Source: Cerasicoccus frondis
GTDB taxonomy: Bacteria > Verrucomicrobiota > Verrucomicrobiia > Opitutales > Cerasicoccaceae
Direction: 5' to 3'
Assembly: GCA_031296915.1 (NCBI GenBank)
Contig: JAVDPC010000007.1
Location: 164,019-228,018 of the forward strand
Length of the DNA: 64,000 nt
Part shown: positions 16,625 to 24,174 of the stretch, in pieces
How the letters are laid out: each line of letters starts with the position of its first letter
How positions within the stretch are numbered: the first letter of the stretch is position 1
The notes under the pieces: model-generated
Told to the model about the DNA's origin: nothing
Databases searched by the model: none
What the model saw: the letters and a program-made list of their open reading frames with translations, nothing else
Made by a program: the position numbers and the translations under genes

Positions 16625-16942
16625 TTAACTCATGAGGGTGGAGAAATATTTAATGACTTTTCCATCACGAATTATGGCAAACCCGCGACAACCGCATTTT
16701 TTAGCGAAATTTTCGGGAGGGCTACTAAATGACCAAAGTTCGTCTCCTTCCTCTAGTTGGCTGGTGAAGCTTTTCCATGCGGCTGTCACTTGCCCGAAGG
16801 GGCGCTCTTGGAATTTTGTCCTGACTTTGGCGATTGGAAGCTTGAATGCATCAGCTTTACTTTGCAGTTCAGCTTCCTCAAAGGAAGCTATGCTTCCTTG
16901 GTGCTGTAACCAGCTTGATGGTATGAGTCTTTCTTCCGACAT
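16625..16942 (-). CDS. Small conserved hypothetical protein
   Basis: The 105-residue protein has no signal peptide or membrane segment. Its most characteristic block is DELWSFSSPPENFAKKCGCR followed by GFAIIRDGKVIKYF. This resembles short cytosolic proteins found in many bacteria without assigned function. ATG at 16942 is used; the frame extends to a TTG at 16969. It lies 36 bp upstream of the MoxR start in the same direction, so it might be a weakly linked first gene of that operon. Base composition is more AT-rich than the neighbours. Confidence 0.55.
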   Translation of the reverse strand: MSEERLIPSSWLQHQGSIASFEEAELQSKADAFKLPIAKVRTKFQERPFGQVTAAWKSFTSQLEEGDELWSFSSPPENFAKKCGCRGFAIIRDGKVIKYFSTLMS

Positions 16943-17044
16943 ATTGGTGAAGTAGAGCTTTGCGGTCAATATTCGCTACGGATTGATAACACTGTGCCGG
17001 GCAAAGTCAAAGGGGGAGTCGCTGTGGATTGGGGATGTCGGGAA

Positions 17045-17127
17045 GGATCGCGAATTTCCACATTCGCCTCCATTCAACGACTTTTAAATTCAGATGGATT
17101 GGCAGCGATTGTGGAAATTCGCGATCC
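17045..17127 (+). promoter_or_regulatory. Perfect 18-bp inverted repeat in the ychF leader
   Basis: GGATCGCGAATTTCCACA (17045-17062) is repeated in inverse orientation at 17110-17127, with a 47-bp loop. It lies 104 bp upstream of the ychF start. It could form a long RNA hairpin or serve as a paired protein-binding site. A one-mismatch CTTTGC dyad is at 16992-17006 just upstream. Confidence 0.6.
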
Positions 17128-17230
17128 GCGCTTGATCCGCAGGCGGTTTGGCGCGCTTTCTTTCGCGATTGACGCCGGGCGGCTTTGGCCCTTGCGTTGC
17201 GGGTTTCTAAATAACCCGGATTTTTACATT

Positions 17231-18331
17231 ATGCTGCAAGCAGGCATCGTCGGACTGCCCAACGTGGGCAAGAGCACCCTTTTTAACGCCCTTACGCGCA
17301 CCCGCAAGGCGGAGGCCGCCAATTACCCATTTTGCACGATCGAGCCCAATGTGGGCGTGGTTGAAGTGCCGGACGAACGTCTGGAGCCGTTGCGCCAGAT
17401 CGCCAAGACCCAGGTGATCATTCCGGCGGCGATTGAGTTTGTGGACATCGCGGGGCTCGTCGCTGGCGCCAGCGAAGGTGAGGGCCTCGGCAATAAGTTT
17501 CTGGCCAACATCCGCGAGGTGGACGCTATTGTCCATGTGGTGCGCTGCTTTGATGACGACGACATCATCCATAAGATGGATACGGTCGACCCGATTCGCG
17601 ACATTGAGGTGATCAACACCGAACTCATCCTGGCCGACCTGCAAAGCGCCGAAAGCCAGCTCGACAAAAACCGCCGTCGCGCCAAGGGCCAGGACAAGGA
17701 AGCCGTCGCCAACGCCGCGTTGCTCGAAAAAATCGTCATGCACCTCAACGCCGGTAAGCCTGCCGTCACGATGGACTTGACCGACGACGAGCGCGAGCTG
17801 ATGAAGACCTTCTGCCTGCTCTCAGCCAAGGATGTGCTCTACGCCTGCAATGTGGGTGAGGAAGATCTCGCCAACGGTGGCAACGACTACACCGCGAAGG
17901 TCGCCGCCTGGGCCGGAGAGCACCACGGCGCCGGGTCCTGCGTGATTTGCGCCCGCATCGAGGAAGAGCTTTCCGAACTGGAGCCCGAAGAAGCCAAGGA
18001 ATTCTTGGCGGACCTCGGCGTCGATGGTTCGGGTGTGTCCGGCCTCATTCAGGCGGCTTACTCGCTGCTCGGCCTGGCGAGCTACTTCACCGCCGGCGAA
18101 AAAGAAGTTCGCGCTTGGACCTTCCACGTGGGCATGAAGGCCCCGCAATGCGCGGCCGTGATCCACACCGACTTCGAGAAAAAATTCATCAAGGCGGAAG
18201 TCGTGAGCTACCCGGACCTCGTGGCCGCAGGCTCAGTCGCCGCCGCGCGCGACGCGGGCAAATACCGTCTGGAAGGCAAGGAATACTTATTTAAGGACGG
18301 CGACGTCGCGCTGTTTAAGGTGGGCGGTTAA
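17231..18331 (+). CDS. ychF: Ribosome-associated ATPase YchF (Obg-like)
   Basis: The 366-residue protein has the YchF signature. The G1 motif is GLPNVGKST near the N-terminus ([18 protein letters not shown]), G2/G3 are [14 protein letters not shown] and [20 protein letters not shown], and the helical domain contains NRRRAKGQ. The altered base-recognition region, which makes the family ATP-specific, is in [11 protein letters not shown]. The C-terminal TGS domain has [20 protein letters not shown] and [17 protein letters not shown]. It binds ribosomes and links translation with stress response. ATG at 17231 matches the family's N-terminus; the frame continues upstream through a leader with a strong inverted repeat. 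Its stop overlaps the convergent gene's stop. Confidence 0.95.
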   Translation: MLQAGIVGLPNVGKSTLFNALTRTRKAEAANYPFCTIEPNVGVVEVPDERLEPLRQIAKTQVIIPAAIEFVDIAGLVAGASEGEGLGNKFLANIREVDAIVHVVRCFDDDDIIHKMDTVDPIRDIEVINTELILADLQSAESQLDKNRRRAKGQDKEAVANAALLEKIVMHLNAGKPAVTMDLTDDERELMKTFCLLSAKDVLYACNVGEEDLANGGNDYTAKVAAWAGEHHGAGSCVICARIEEELSELEPEEAKEFLADLGVDGSGVSGLIQAAYSLLGLASYFTAGEKEVRAWTFHVGMKAPQCAAVIHTDFEKKFIKAEVVSYPDLVAAGSVAAARDAGKYRLEGKEYLFKDGDVALFKVGG

Positions 18332-19419
18332 TCGCCGCCACACCCTCCGCCGCAACTGCCACCACAGGAGCTGCCTCCGTCGTCGCCATCGCCGCTGAAG
18401 AATCCGTCTTCACCGAAAAGGCTTTCGAACCAGCCGCCTTCGTTACGGCGGGAGTCGGTTGTGTTGTCGAAGTAGGTGCCGGATCCCGCATCGTTGCCGG
18501 CGTCCCCGGCGTAGATGCTGGAGGAAGATTCCCGCTTGCGGCTTTGGTCGCCGGCGATGACGCCTTCTGGGCCGATGGTGCGCAGATCCTGGCCGGTTTC
18601 ATCGACGACGCCTAAGTCGGAGCAAAAGATTTTCCGCTCGTGGCAGAGGTCGGACCAGACCCAGGCGTGGGTAAATGCATCCTGCACGCCGTAGTAATTA
18701 TGAAAGGCGGGCTCGGTGCTGAGTGGCGCTAGGCGGTTGCTGGACTTTGCGCGGGCTCCGTCGCCGCGGCGGATCATTTTACGGAAGGTCTTTTGCTGAG
18801 TCGCCTCGACGTGCATGTGCTGATGCAGCGCCATTACGACGGCTCCGGTAAACTGGTCGAACAAGCCGCGTTGTTGGCATAGATACGCGTCGTAAATTTC
18901 CTGTTTGGCGAAGATCGGCGCCAGGGATTCGCGCAGTTGGGCGTCGCTACTGTTCTTTGCGGAGAATTCGTTGGAGAAGCCGTTGATGTGGATCTCAATC
19001 GGGTGGGCGCCGACTTCGTGGCTGCGTAAAATGTTTACCTGCACGAGGAAGGTCATACCGGGCACGTGGTGCTCCAAGACGAGGGAGAGCTCATTGAAGA
19101 GTTCATTTTCCTGCGGATCGATCTCGCGCTCGAAGGCGTCCATGCAGAGGCGCAGGTCCTGCGGGATGCCTTGGTAGTCGTAGTAAAAATCGGTCGCGTC
19201 CTTGGACAGCCGGACGATGTTATCAACGCCGATAGCCTGCAGCGCGAGGTTGAGTGATTGAAGAATCGAAATCGCCGTGAAAGTCTGGCGAACTTCCTTG
19301 GGAGAAGAAAGACCTAGCGTTAAAAAGTGGGCGAGTTTGCCGAAGGCTTTGGTCGGCCTGCGACGCTCTATGTGGGAGAGTTCGGCAGGTTCTACAGTGA
19401 TGAGTGCTTTGTAGTACAT
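18328..19419 (-). CDS. Hypothetical protein with Gly/Cys-rich C-terminal tail
   Basis: The 363-residue protein has no signal peptide. The N-terminal half is helical (AISILQSLNLALQAIGVDNI), and the middle has HVPGMTFLVQVNILRSHEVG and VVMALHQHMHVEATQQKTFR. I do not recognise a family. The last 17 residues are [16 protein letters not shown], preceded by a Ser/Asp/Gly-rich linker. Similar Gly-Cys tails occur on proteins linked to the glycine-rich-domain (DUF1399-like) group. The upstream neighbour (16 bp away, same strand) is such a protein and also ends with a Cys motif, so the two probably work together. ATG at 19419 is chosen because the frame upstream only shadows the neighbour. Confidence 0.65.
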   Translation of the reverse strand: MYYKALITVEPAELSHIERRRPTKAFGKLAHFLTLGLSSPKEVRQTFTAISILQSLNLALQAIGVDNIVRLSKDATDFYYDYQGIPQDLRLCMDAFEREIDPQENELFNELSLVLEHHVPGMTFLVQVNILRSHEVGAHPIEIHINGFSNEFSAKNSSDAQLRESLAPIFAKQEIYDAYLCQQRGLFDQFTGAVVMALHQHMHVEATQQKTFRKMIRRGDGARAKSSNRLAPLSTEPAFHNYYGVQDAFTHAWVWSDLCHERKIFCSDLGVVDETGQDLRTIGPEGVIAGDQSRKRESSSSIYAGDAGNDAGSGTYFDNTTDSRRNEGGWFESLFGEDGFFSGDGDDGGSSCGGSCGGGCGGD

Positions 19420-19435
19420 TGTAGAGTCGGGTGGG

Positions 19436-19873
19436 TTAAGAGGCTTCGCAGGCGCCGCAGGCGGAGGCGGCAGGCCCAAGGTCGGGGTTATCCCAGAAGC
19501 GGATGCTGGGTGGCCCAAAGGCGCTTTTGTAAGCGGCGAGCGTTGCTCGATATTGATGGTGGTTTTGATCGACGGCGCCGCCGGGTGTGTGGTGGATGTA
19601 CTTGTCGAAGTGCTTTTTGCAAACAGCGTGATACTCGTAAGTGAAGAGAATGAATTCGTGCCAAGCAAGGTCGACTTTATGCGATGGCGTTAGTGGTGAA
19701 TTACTCTGTGAGACGAGCGTCAGAAAACGAATGACCTCTGTCAGAGCTTCAGTTGCTGTAGGCGCATCACAGGTTAGTGCGCGTGCAATCTTTTCACCGA
19801 GTAACGGTCGAGTTTGGATCAGTTTACACGCTATATTGCAGGCGTTAAGCTTTGGATAGTGAGCTTGTATCAT
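19436..19873 (-). CDS. Glycine-rich-domain-like (DUF1399-type) protein
   Basis: The 145-residue protein contains the core block of the glycine-rich domain-containing protein family: HKVDLAWHEFILFTYEYHAV, then KKHFDKYIHHTPGG and YRATLAAYKSAFGPPS. The conserved DxxWHxF-type motif and the HH pair are visible. The C-terminus ends ASACGACEAS, a short Cys/Ala-rich tail that echoes the Gly/Cys tail of the next gene. It is the first gene of a two-gene unit with 18328-19419. The biochemical role of the family in bacteria is not established. Confidence 0.7.
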   Translation of the reverse strand: MIQAHYPKLNACNIACKLIQTRPLLGEKIARALTCDAPTATEALTEVIRFLTLVSQSNSPLTPSHKVDLAWHEFILFTYEYHAVCKKHFDKYIHHTPGGAVDQNHHQYRATLAAYKSAFGPPSIRFWDNPDLGPAASACGACEAS

Positions 19874-19978
19874 GACAGTCGCAGTTCCCTGACGCTACCA
19901 TGTTGGGGGCAACGCGTGAATTACAATTTGAGAAAAGAATTGTAAGTCAATATTGCAGCCAGATCAGGGTGACTCAGG

Positions 19979-20371
19979 TTAGCAAGCGGCGCGTCCCAGG
20001 AGTGTATCGATCTTATCGGCGAATTTGCGGACTGATTCCAGGGGCTTGTTGAAAAACAAGTCCATGCCGGTGGCTTCGCGGCTGAGGTTGCGCTTGTTGA
20101 GATACAGCCCAGAACAGCCGACGATGTAAGTGTCCATATTGAAGGGGCCGTGTAGTCCCTTGCGGATTTGTTCGGCGATGGTAAACCCGTCAATGCCGAC
20201 CATGGCGATGTCCAGAACGATCAGGTCAAAGTGATTTGTTTTCAACAGATCAGAAGCCTCGGCGGCGTCTTCCGCTTCAGTGATGACGTATCCGCGCGGT
20301 GTAAGTATCAGGCGGATGAGTAGTCGTGATTCGTTACAGTCGTCGACCAAGAGTGCGTGTGGTTGGTTCAT
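19979..20371 (-). CDS. Stand-alone response-regulator receiver domain protein
   Basis: The 130-residue protein is one CheY-like receiver. The acidic pair is LLVDDCNES (Asp10/Asp11), the phosphorylatable Asp is in FDLIVLDIAMVGIDG (about residue 54), the Ser switch is in YIVGCSGLYLN and the conserved Lys is in DLFFNKPLESV. There is no output domain and no histidine kinase nearby, so it probably relays phosphate to, or inhibits, a partner encoded elsewhere. Confidence 0.9.
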   Translation of the reverse strand: MNQPHALLVDDCNESRLLIRLILTPRGYVITEAEDAAEASDLLKTNHFDLIVLDIAMVGIDGFTIAEQIRKGLHGPFNMDTYIVGCSGLYLNKRNLSREATGMDLFFNKPLESVRKFADKIDTLLGRAAC

Positions 20372-20673
20372 CGTAGGAATTTTATCCTACTAATAGCGAG
20401 TTATGCATTGATGACAAATGAATCAGTTATCTTCACAATTTGATTACAATGGGGGTCGTTACTATGTGTAGTGCATAGATAATTGATGGTTAGTGCTTAT
20501 CTAGTAAATTACTACAGTAGTTAGTGGATTAAAGATCGCCGCTATATGGCTAACATAGTTTCTTTAATTTGAGACTATGGGGAAGATGACCCACTTATCT
20601 TTTGGGGCGGCTGAAATACCGGAATGTGCGATATTTGAGGATGGTCAGCTAATCCACTGACGCAGTTCAATTA
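20372..20673. other. AT-rich gene-free stretch
   Basis: About 300 bp of AT-rich DNA between the receiver gene (which reads away from it) and the 3' end of the AlgJ-type gene. It likely holds the receiver promoter. Short repeated TAGTGC/TAGTTAG-type words are present, but no clear hairpin or operator could be defined. Confidence 0.5.
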
Positions 20674-21855
20674 TCATTGATTGGGCTTCATGTCTGGCGG
20701 CCAGGGAATTTGGCTGACGTTAAACCAATACCGTTCGAGTATTTCGAGCACGACAATATCCGGTTTTGTTTCTTCAATGAGCGACACATCCAAATCATAG
20801 TTCCATTTTGCAGTGTAGTGACGAAATGCCGGTTGTAAAAATGGCTCCATAGCTAAGAGGAAGGAGTCGTGAAAGATGAGAATTGATAAGTCGGTGCTGG
20901 CATTGGAATTCTCAAACTCGAAAAGCACATTATTGGTTCGATGGACCTTTTGAGGAAGCTTAACTTCTCGAGCGGGATTCGTTGGCTTTGCCGTCACGCG
21001 TATGTCGTCAATTTGTTCATCTAACAAGAGGAAGCTGGCTAAGTCCCCGCCTTTTCTGGAGGCGATGCCGAACTCATAGTCATCGTCGTTAAACAGAGGG
21101 ATTTCTGGCGCCAGTTGATGGAGCTCTTGAGTCAGCGTTTGTGCGCCTATGGATGCGCCTAGCTTGTTCCAGTGAGTGTCAGTGCGGTAGTAGAGCGTTT
21201 GCTCATGTTGTTTTTTCCCTTCGCGGAGTATAGGCTCCAGATCGACAAAGTTGAGCTCAGGGGCTGCACTGAGCCGGTTACGAATTGGATCGAGGTGGGG
21301 CGTCTTGATGACTGGCTTGATGTGCGCAGGTAAATACTCTGGATAGAGGCTTACCTTGTTCGGCGGAGTTACGATGAGGAAGAAAATGTCGCGCTCAGCC
21401 AACCAAGCGTTCCAGGCTTTGAGTTTGGCAATCGCGAGGTCTTGCTCTGCGTCAGACATATTCAGGACTCCGCGCCATTGATCGATGGTGTCGTCACGTC
21501 CACCTGAAGCCAGATACATCCAGCCGTCTTCTCCGCGTAGTACAGTGCCTGACCAGCCGGAGTAGTCCGGTAGCGTGTCACGAAGAAAATAGGCGGCGTG
21601 AATCATTTCCGAGCGTAAGCCAAAGCGGTCTTCGAAGTAGGCGGAGAACTCGCCGGGCCACTTCGCAAATTGTCCCGGATTGTTGGGGATGCTGGGCAGT
21701 GGAGCCAGCGTCCGGTTCTCCAAGTTTTCAGTATCCTCGTGTCGACTGAAAGGGATCAAGCACAGTGGTGTGAACAGGATTATAAAAAACACCAGGACAT
21801 GAGCGCGGGCTTCAGATAAACCTTTCGTATTCACTGACTGTGATTTGTGCTGCAT
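20674..21855 (-). CDS. AlgJ/AlgX-type SGNH-like O-acetyltransferase
   Basis: The 393-residue protein has one N-terminal membrane helix (VLVFFIILFTPLCLIPF) and then the DHHW/AlgX-type catalytic domain. It contains ENRTLAPLP and FEDRFGLRSEMIHA near the start, GEDGWMYLA, the catalytic block YYRTDTHWNKLGASIGAQ (Asp-x-His), and the late Ser block LIFHDSFLLAMEPFL. Such proteins take acetyl groups passed across the membrane by an MBOAT protein and place them on exopolysaccharide. It starts directly after the stop of the MBOAT gene with no gap, which supports a working pair. Confidence 0.88.
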   Translation of the reverse strand: MQHKSQSVNTKGLSEARAHVLVFFIILFTPLCLIPFSRHEDTENLENRTLAPLPSIPNNPGQFAKWPGEFSAYFEDRFGLRSEMIHAAYFLRDTLPDYSGWSGTVLRGEDGWMYLASGGRDDTIDQWRGVLNMSDAEQDLAIAKLKAWNAWLAERDIFFLIVTPPNKVSLYPEYLPAHIKPVIKTPHLDPIRNRLSAAPELNFVDLEPILREGKKQHEQTLYYRTDTHWNKLGASIGAQTLTQELHQLAPEIPLFNDDDYEFGIASRKGGDLASFLLLDEQIDDIRVTAKPTNPAREVKLPQKVHRTNNVLFEFENSNASTDLSILIFHDSFLLAMEPFLQPAFRHYTAKWNYDLDVSLIEETKPDIVVLEILERYWFNVSQIPWPPDMKPNQ

Positions 21856-23268
21856 CTAAAAACGGAAATACAGAAAAGGAGAATGCGTCGAACTGACCAT
21901 TAAAATGATCGCCAGGCAAAACAGGACGTAGAGCAGCACAAACTTGATGGTCTCAGTCCAATCAGAGAGAAAGGTCAAGGAATTGGTGCGCTGAGATAAC
22001 AGGCGAAATAATGGAGTTGCCGCGATGATGCCCACCGCCATGACGATCCATGCCTCGGTATCGACGACCATCGGAAGTGGGTAGTAGGCCACATCTGATG
22101 CGCCAAAGCCAAAGAGCACTCCAAGAAAACGCAGGGCTTCACCAAAGTCTTCCACCCGGAAAAACAACCAACCGATCAGCACGATAAAGATTAGGTAGAG
22201 ATGCTTTACGGGCGCCCAGAGACGATCAACCATGCGCCCCCACCAGCCGCGTTCGATGATCAGGAAGAAGCCGTGATACAGCCCCCAAATAAGGAAGGAC
22301 CAACTGGCGCCATGCCAGATGCCGCACAGGGCAAAAACCAAGGCCAGGTTGAAGGCGTTGCGCCACTTTCCGCAGCGGTTGCCTCCCAGTGGGATGTAAA
22401 GGTAGTCGCGAAACCAAGTAGACAATGTCAGATGCCAGCGCCGCCAGAACTCTTTTACGCTGCTCGCGATGTATGGGTAGTTGAAGTTCTCCGGGAAGCT
22501 GAAGCCAAACATGGCGCCCAGGCCGATCGCCATGTCGGAGTAGCCCGAAAAATCAAAGTATATCTGTAGGCCGTAGGCAAGCAGCGCCACCCAGACTAGT
22601 GCAGTGGTGCATTGGTCTGGCGGTAGGGCAAAAACGGTGTCCGCGACACCAGCCATGGCGTCAGCGATGATGACCTTCTTACTCAAGCCGATGATAAAGC
22701 GGCGTATTCCATACGCAAATTTTTCCCAAGTAATGCTACGCTCGGTCAATTCATGTGCGATGATTTCATAACGCACGATGGGGCCAGCGATGAGCTGTGG
22801 AAACATCGAGATATAGAGGGTCAGGTTGATCAGGCTGCGTTGCGGCGCTACGTGCCCGCGGTGGATGTCGATCAGGTAGGACAGTGCTTGAAAGGTGAAA
22901 AAGGAAATGCCGATGGGCAGTGGTATGTCTGGTAGGCGCACCCATTCGGCGGCCAGCGTAGTGTTGATCGTATCGCAAATTAGGTTCGTGTATTTGAAAA
23001 ACCCGAGAAGCGCCAGATTGCCAATAATGCCCAGGGTTAAGGGCAGTTTACGACGCTCTGCGCTGGTCTTGCCGATCCACAGTCCAGCGGCGTAATTCAT
23101 TACACACGAAAAGAGCAACAGCAGGACATAGAATGGCTCGCCCCAGGCGTAAAAGATCAGACTGGCAATGAGCAGGAAGACATTGCGCCAACTCCGTCGA
23201 CTCAGCCAGGCCCCGAGTAGGACGACTGGGAGAAACAGAAATAAAAATGTTGGTGAGCTAAAGACCAT
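21856..23268 (-). CDS. MBOAT family O-acyltransferase (AlgI-like)
   Basis: The 470-residue protein has ten or more membrane segments. It begins with the family pattern MVFSSPTFLFLFLPVVLLG and contains GISFFTFQALSYLIDIHRG, the FDFSGYSDMAIGLGAMFGF block and the catalytic His block FALCGIWHGASWSFLIWG. AlgI-type MBOATs move acetyl groups from the cytoplasm to the periplasm for polysaccharide O-acetylation. ATG at 23268 matches the usual N-terminus; the frame extends eight residues further. It is directly followed by the AlgJ-type gene and preceded 63 bp upstream by an ABC ATPase gene. Confidence 0.92.
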   Translation of the reverse strand: MVFSSPTFLFLFLPVVLLGAWLSRRSWRNVFLLIASLIFYAWGEPFYVLLLLFSCVMNYAAGLWIGKTSAERRKLPLTLGIIGNLALLGFFKYTNLICDTINTTLAAEWVRLPDIPLPIGISFFTFQALSYLIDIHRGHVAPQRSLINLTLYISMFPQLIAGPIVRYEIIAHELTERSITWEKFAYGIRRFIIGLSKKVIIADAMAGVADTVFALPPDQCTTALVWVALLAYGLQIYFDFSGYSDMAIGLGAMFGFSFPENFNYPYIASSVKEFWRRWHLTLSTWFRDYLYIPLGGNRCGKWRNAFNLALVFALCGIWHGASWSFLIWGLYHGFFLIIERGWWGRMVDRLWAPVKHLYLIFIVLIGWLFFRVEDFGEALRFLGVLFGFGASDVAYYPLPMVVDTEAWIVMAVGIIAATPLFRLLSQRTNSLTFLSDWTETIKFVLLYVLFCLAIILMVSSTHSPFLYFRF

Positions 23269-23331
23269 TCGCTTAGCAGCAGATTTGGCCAATATGCGTT
23301 TTGGAAAATGCCTCGGTAGGCAAACTTTTTC

Positions 23332-24132
23332 CTAACCAGTCTGGATGACAGAAAGCGCCCACCGCTCATTTGCGCGGCTGATTTGCACTGGCGAATTGAA
23401 AGCTTCGCTGAGCACCTCGCTGGTTAGTATGTCTGTGGTGACGCCTTGGGCGAGGGTTTGGCCGTTGCGGAGAATGAGCGTGTGGGAAAAGCCAGGCATG
23501 ATCTCTTCGACATGATGGGTGACGAGGATGATTGTTGGCGCCTCTGGCTGCCGGATCAGTTCCTCAATGCTGAGCATGAATTTTTCACGCATCACTGGAT
23601 CAAGCCCGGCGCATGGTTCGTCCAGAATGAGGAGCGCTGGTCGCGTCATCAGGGCTCGCGCGATGAAGACGCGTTGACGCTCTCCCTGACTTAGGTATAG
23701 CCAGGCGCGATCCGCAAGGTTGGCTACGCCCAGACGCTCCAGGCATTCTCGGGCGAAGTTGTCGTCCGCCATTTCCTGGTTACGGGTCCAGTAGCCTAGT
23801 TGCGCCTTCGGGCCACTGAGCACGGTATTGAGCGCAGTTTCATCGATGGGCACCTTTTGCGATATGCCAGAGCTGACGAGGCCAATGCGTTGACGCAACT
23901 TGGACCAGTCGGTCTTACCGTAGGTTTGCCCATCGATTTGGATTTTGCCGCGACTCGGAGTCAGGTAGGCGGTCATGGCTTGCAAAAGGGAGGTTTTGCC
24001 GGAGCCATTGGCGCCCAGGATTACCCAATGCTGTCCCTTATCCACGCGCCACGATACGTCGTGAAGTATCGTAGTTTCCCCACGGATAACGCTTAAGCCC
24101 TGGATGTCGATGATCGCGCTGCTGTCTGGCAT
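23332..24132 (-). CDS. Stand-alone ABC transporter ATP-binding protein
   Basis: The 266-residue protein is one ABC ATPase. Walker A is GANGSGKTSLLQ (about residues 38-49), the Q-loop region is RIGLVSSGISQ, the signature is LSQGERQRVFIARALM, Walker B is LLILDEPCAGLD and the H-loop is ILVTHHVEEIMPGF. The pattern is close to cytosolic single-domain ATPases of the ModF/YlmA type. No permease or binding protein is next to it, so its transport partner, if any, is not known. It lies 42 bp downstream of the lyase gene and in the same direction as the MBOAT gene. Confidence 0.85.
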   Translation of the reverse strand: MPDSSAIIDIQGLSVIRGETTILHDVSWRVDKGQHWVILGANGSGKTSLLQAMTAYLTPSRGKIQIDGQTYGKTDWSKLRQRIGLVSSGISQKVPIDETALNTVLSGPKAQLGYWTRNQEMADDNFARECLERLGVANLADRAWLYLSQGERQRVFIARALMTRPALLILDEPCAGLDPVMREKFMLSIEELIRQPEAPTIILVTHHVEEIMPGFSHTLILRNGQTLAQGVTTDILTSEVLSEAFNSPVQISRANERWALSVIQTG

Positions 24133-24174
24133 GCGGACAAGTTGTGCCGCTTCTGCCTGAAAGACAAGTGCGCC

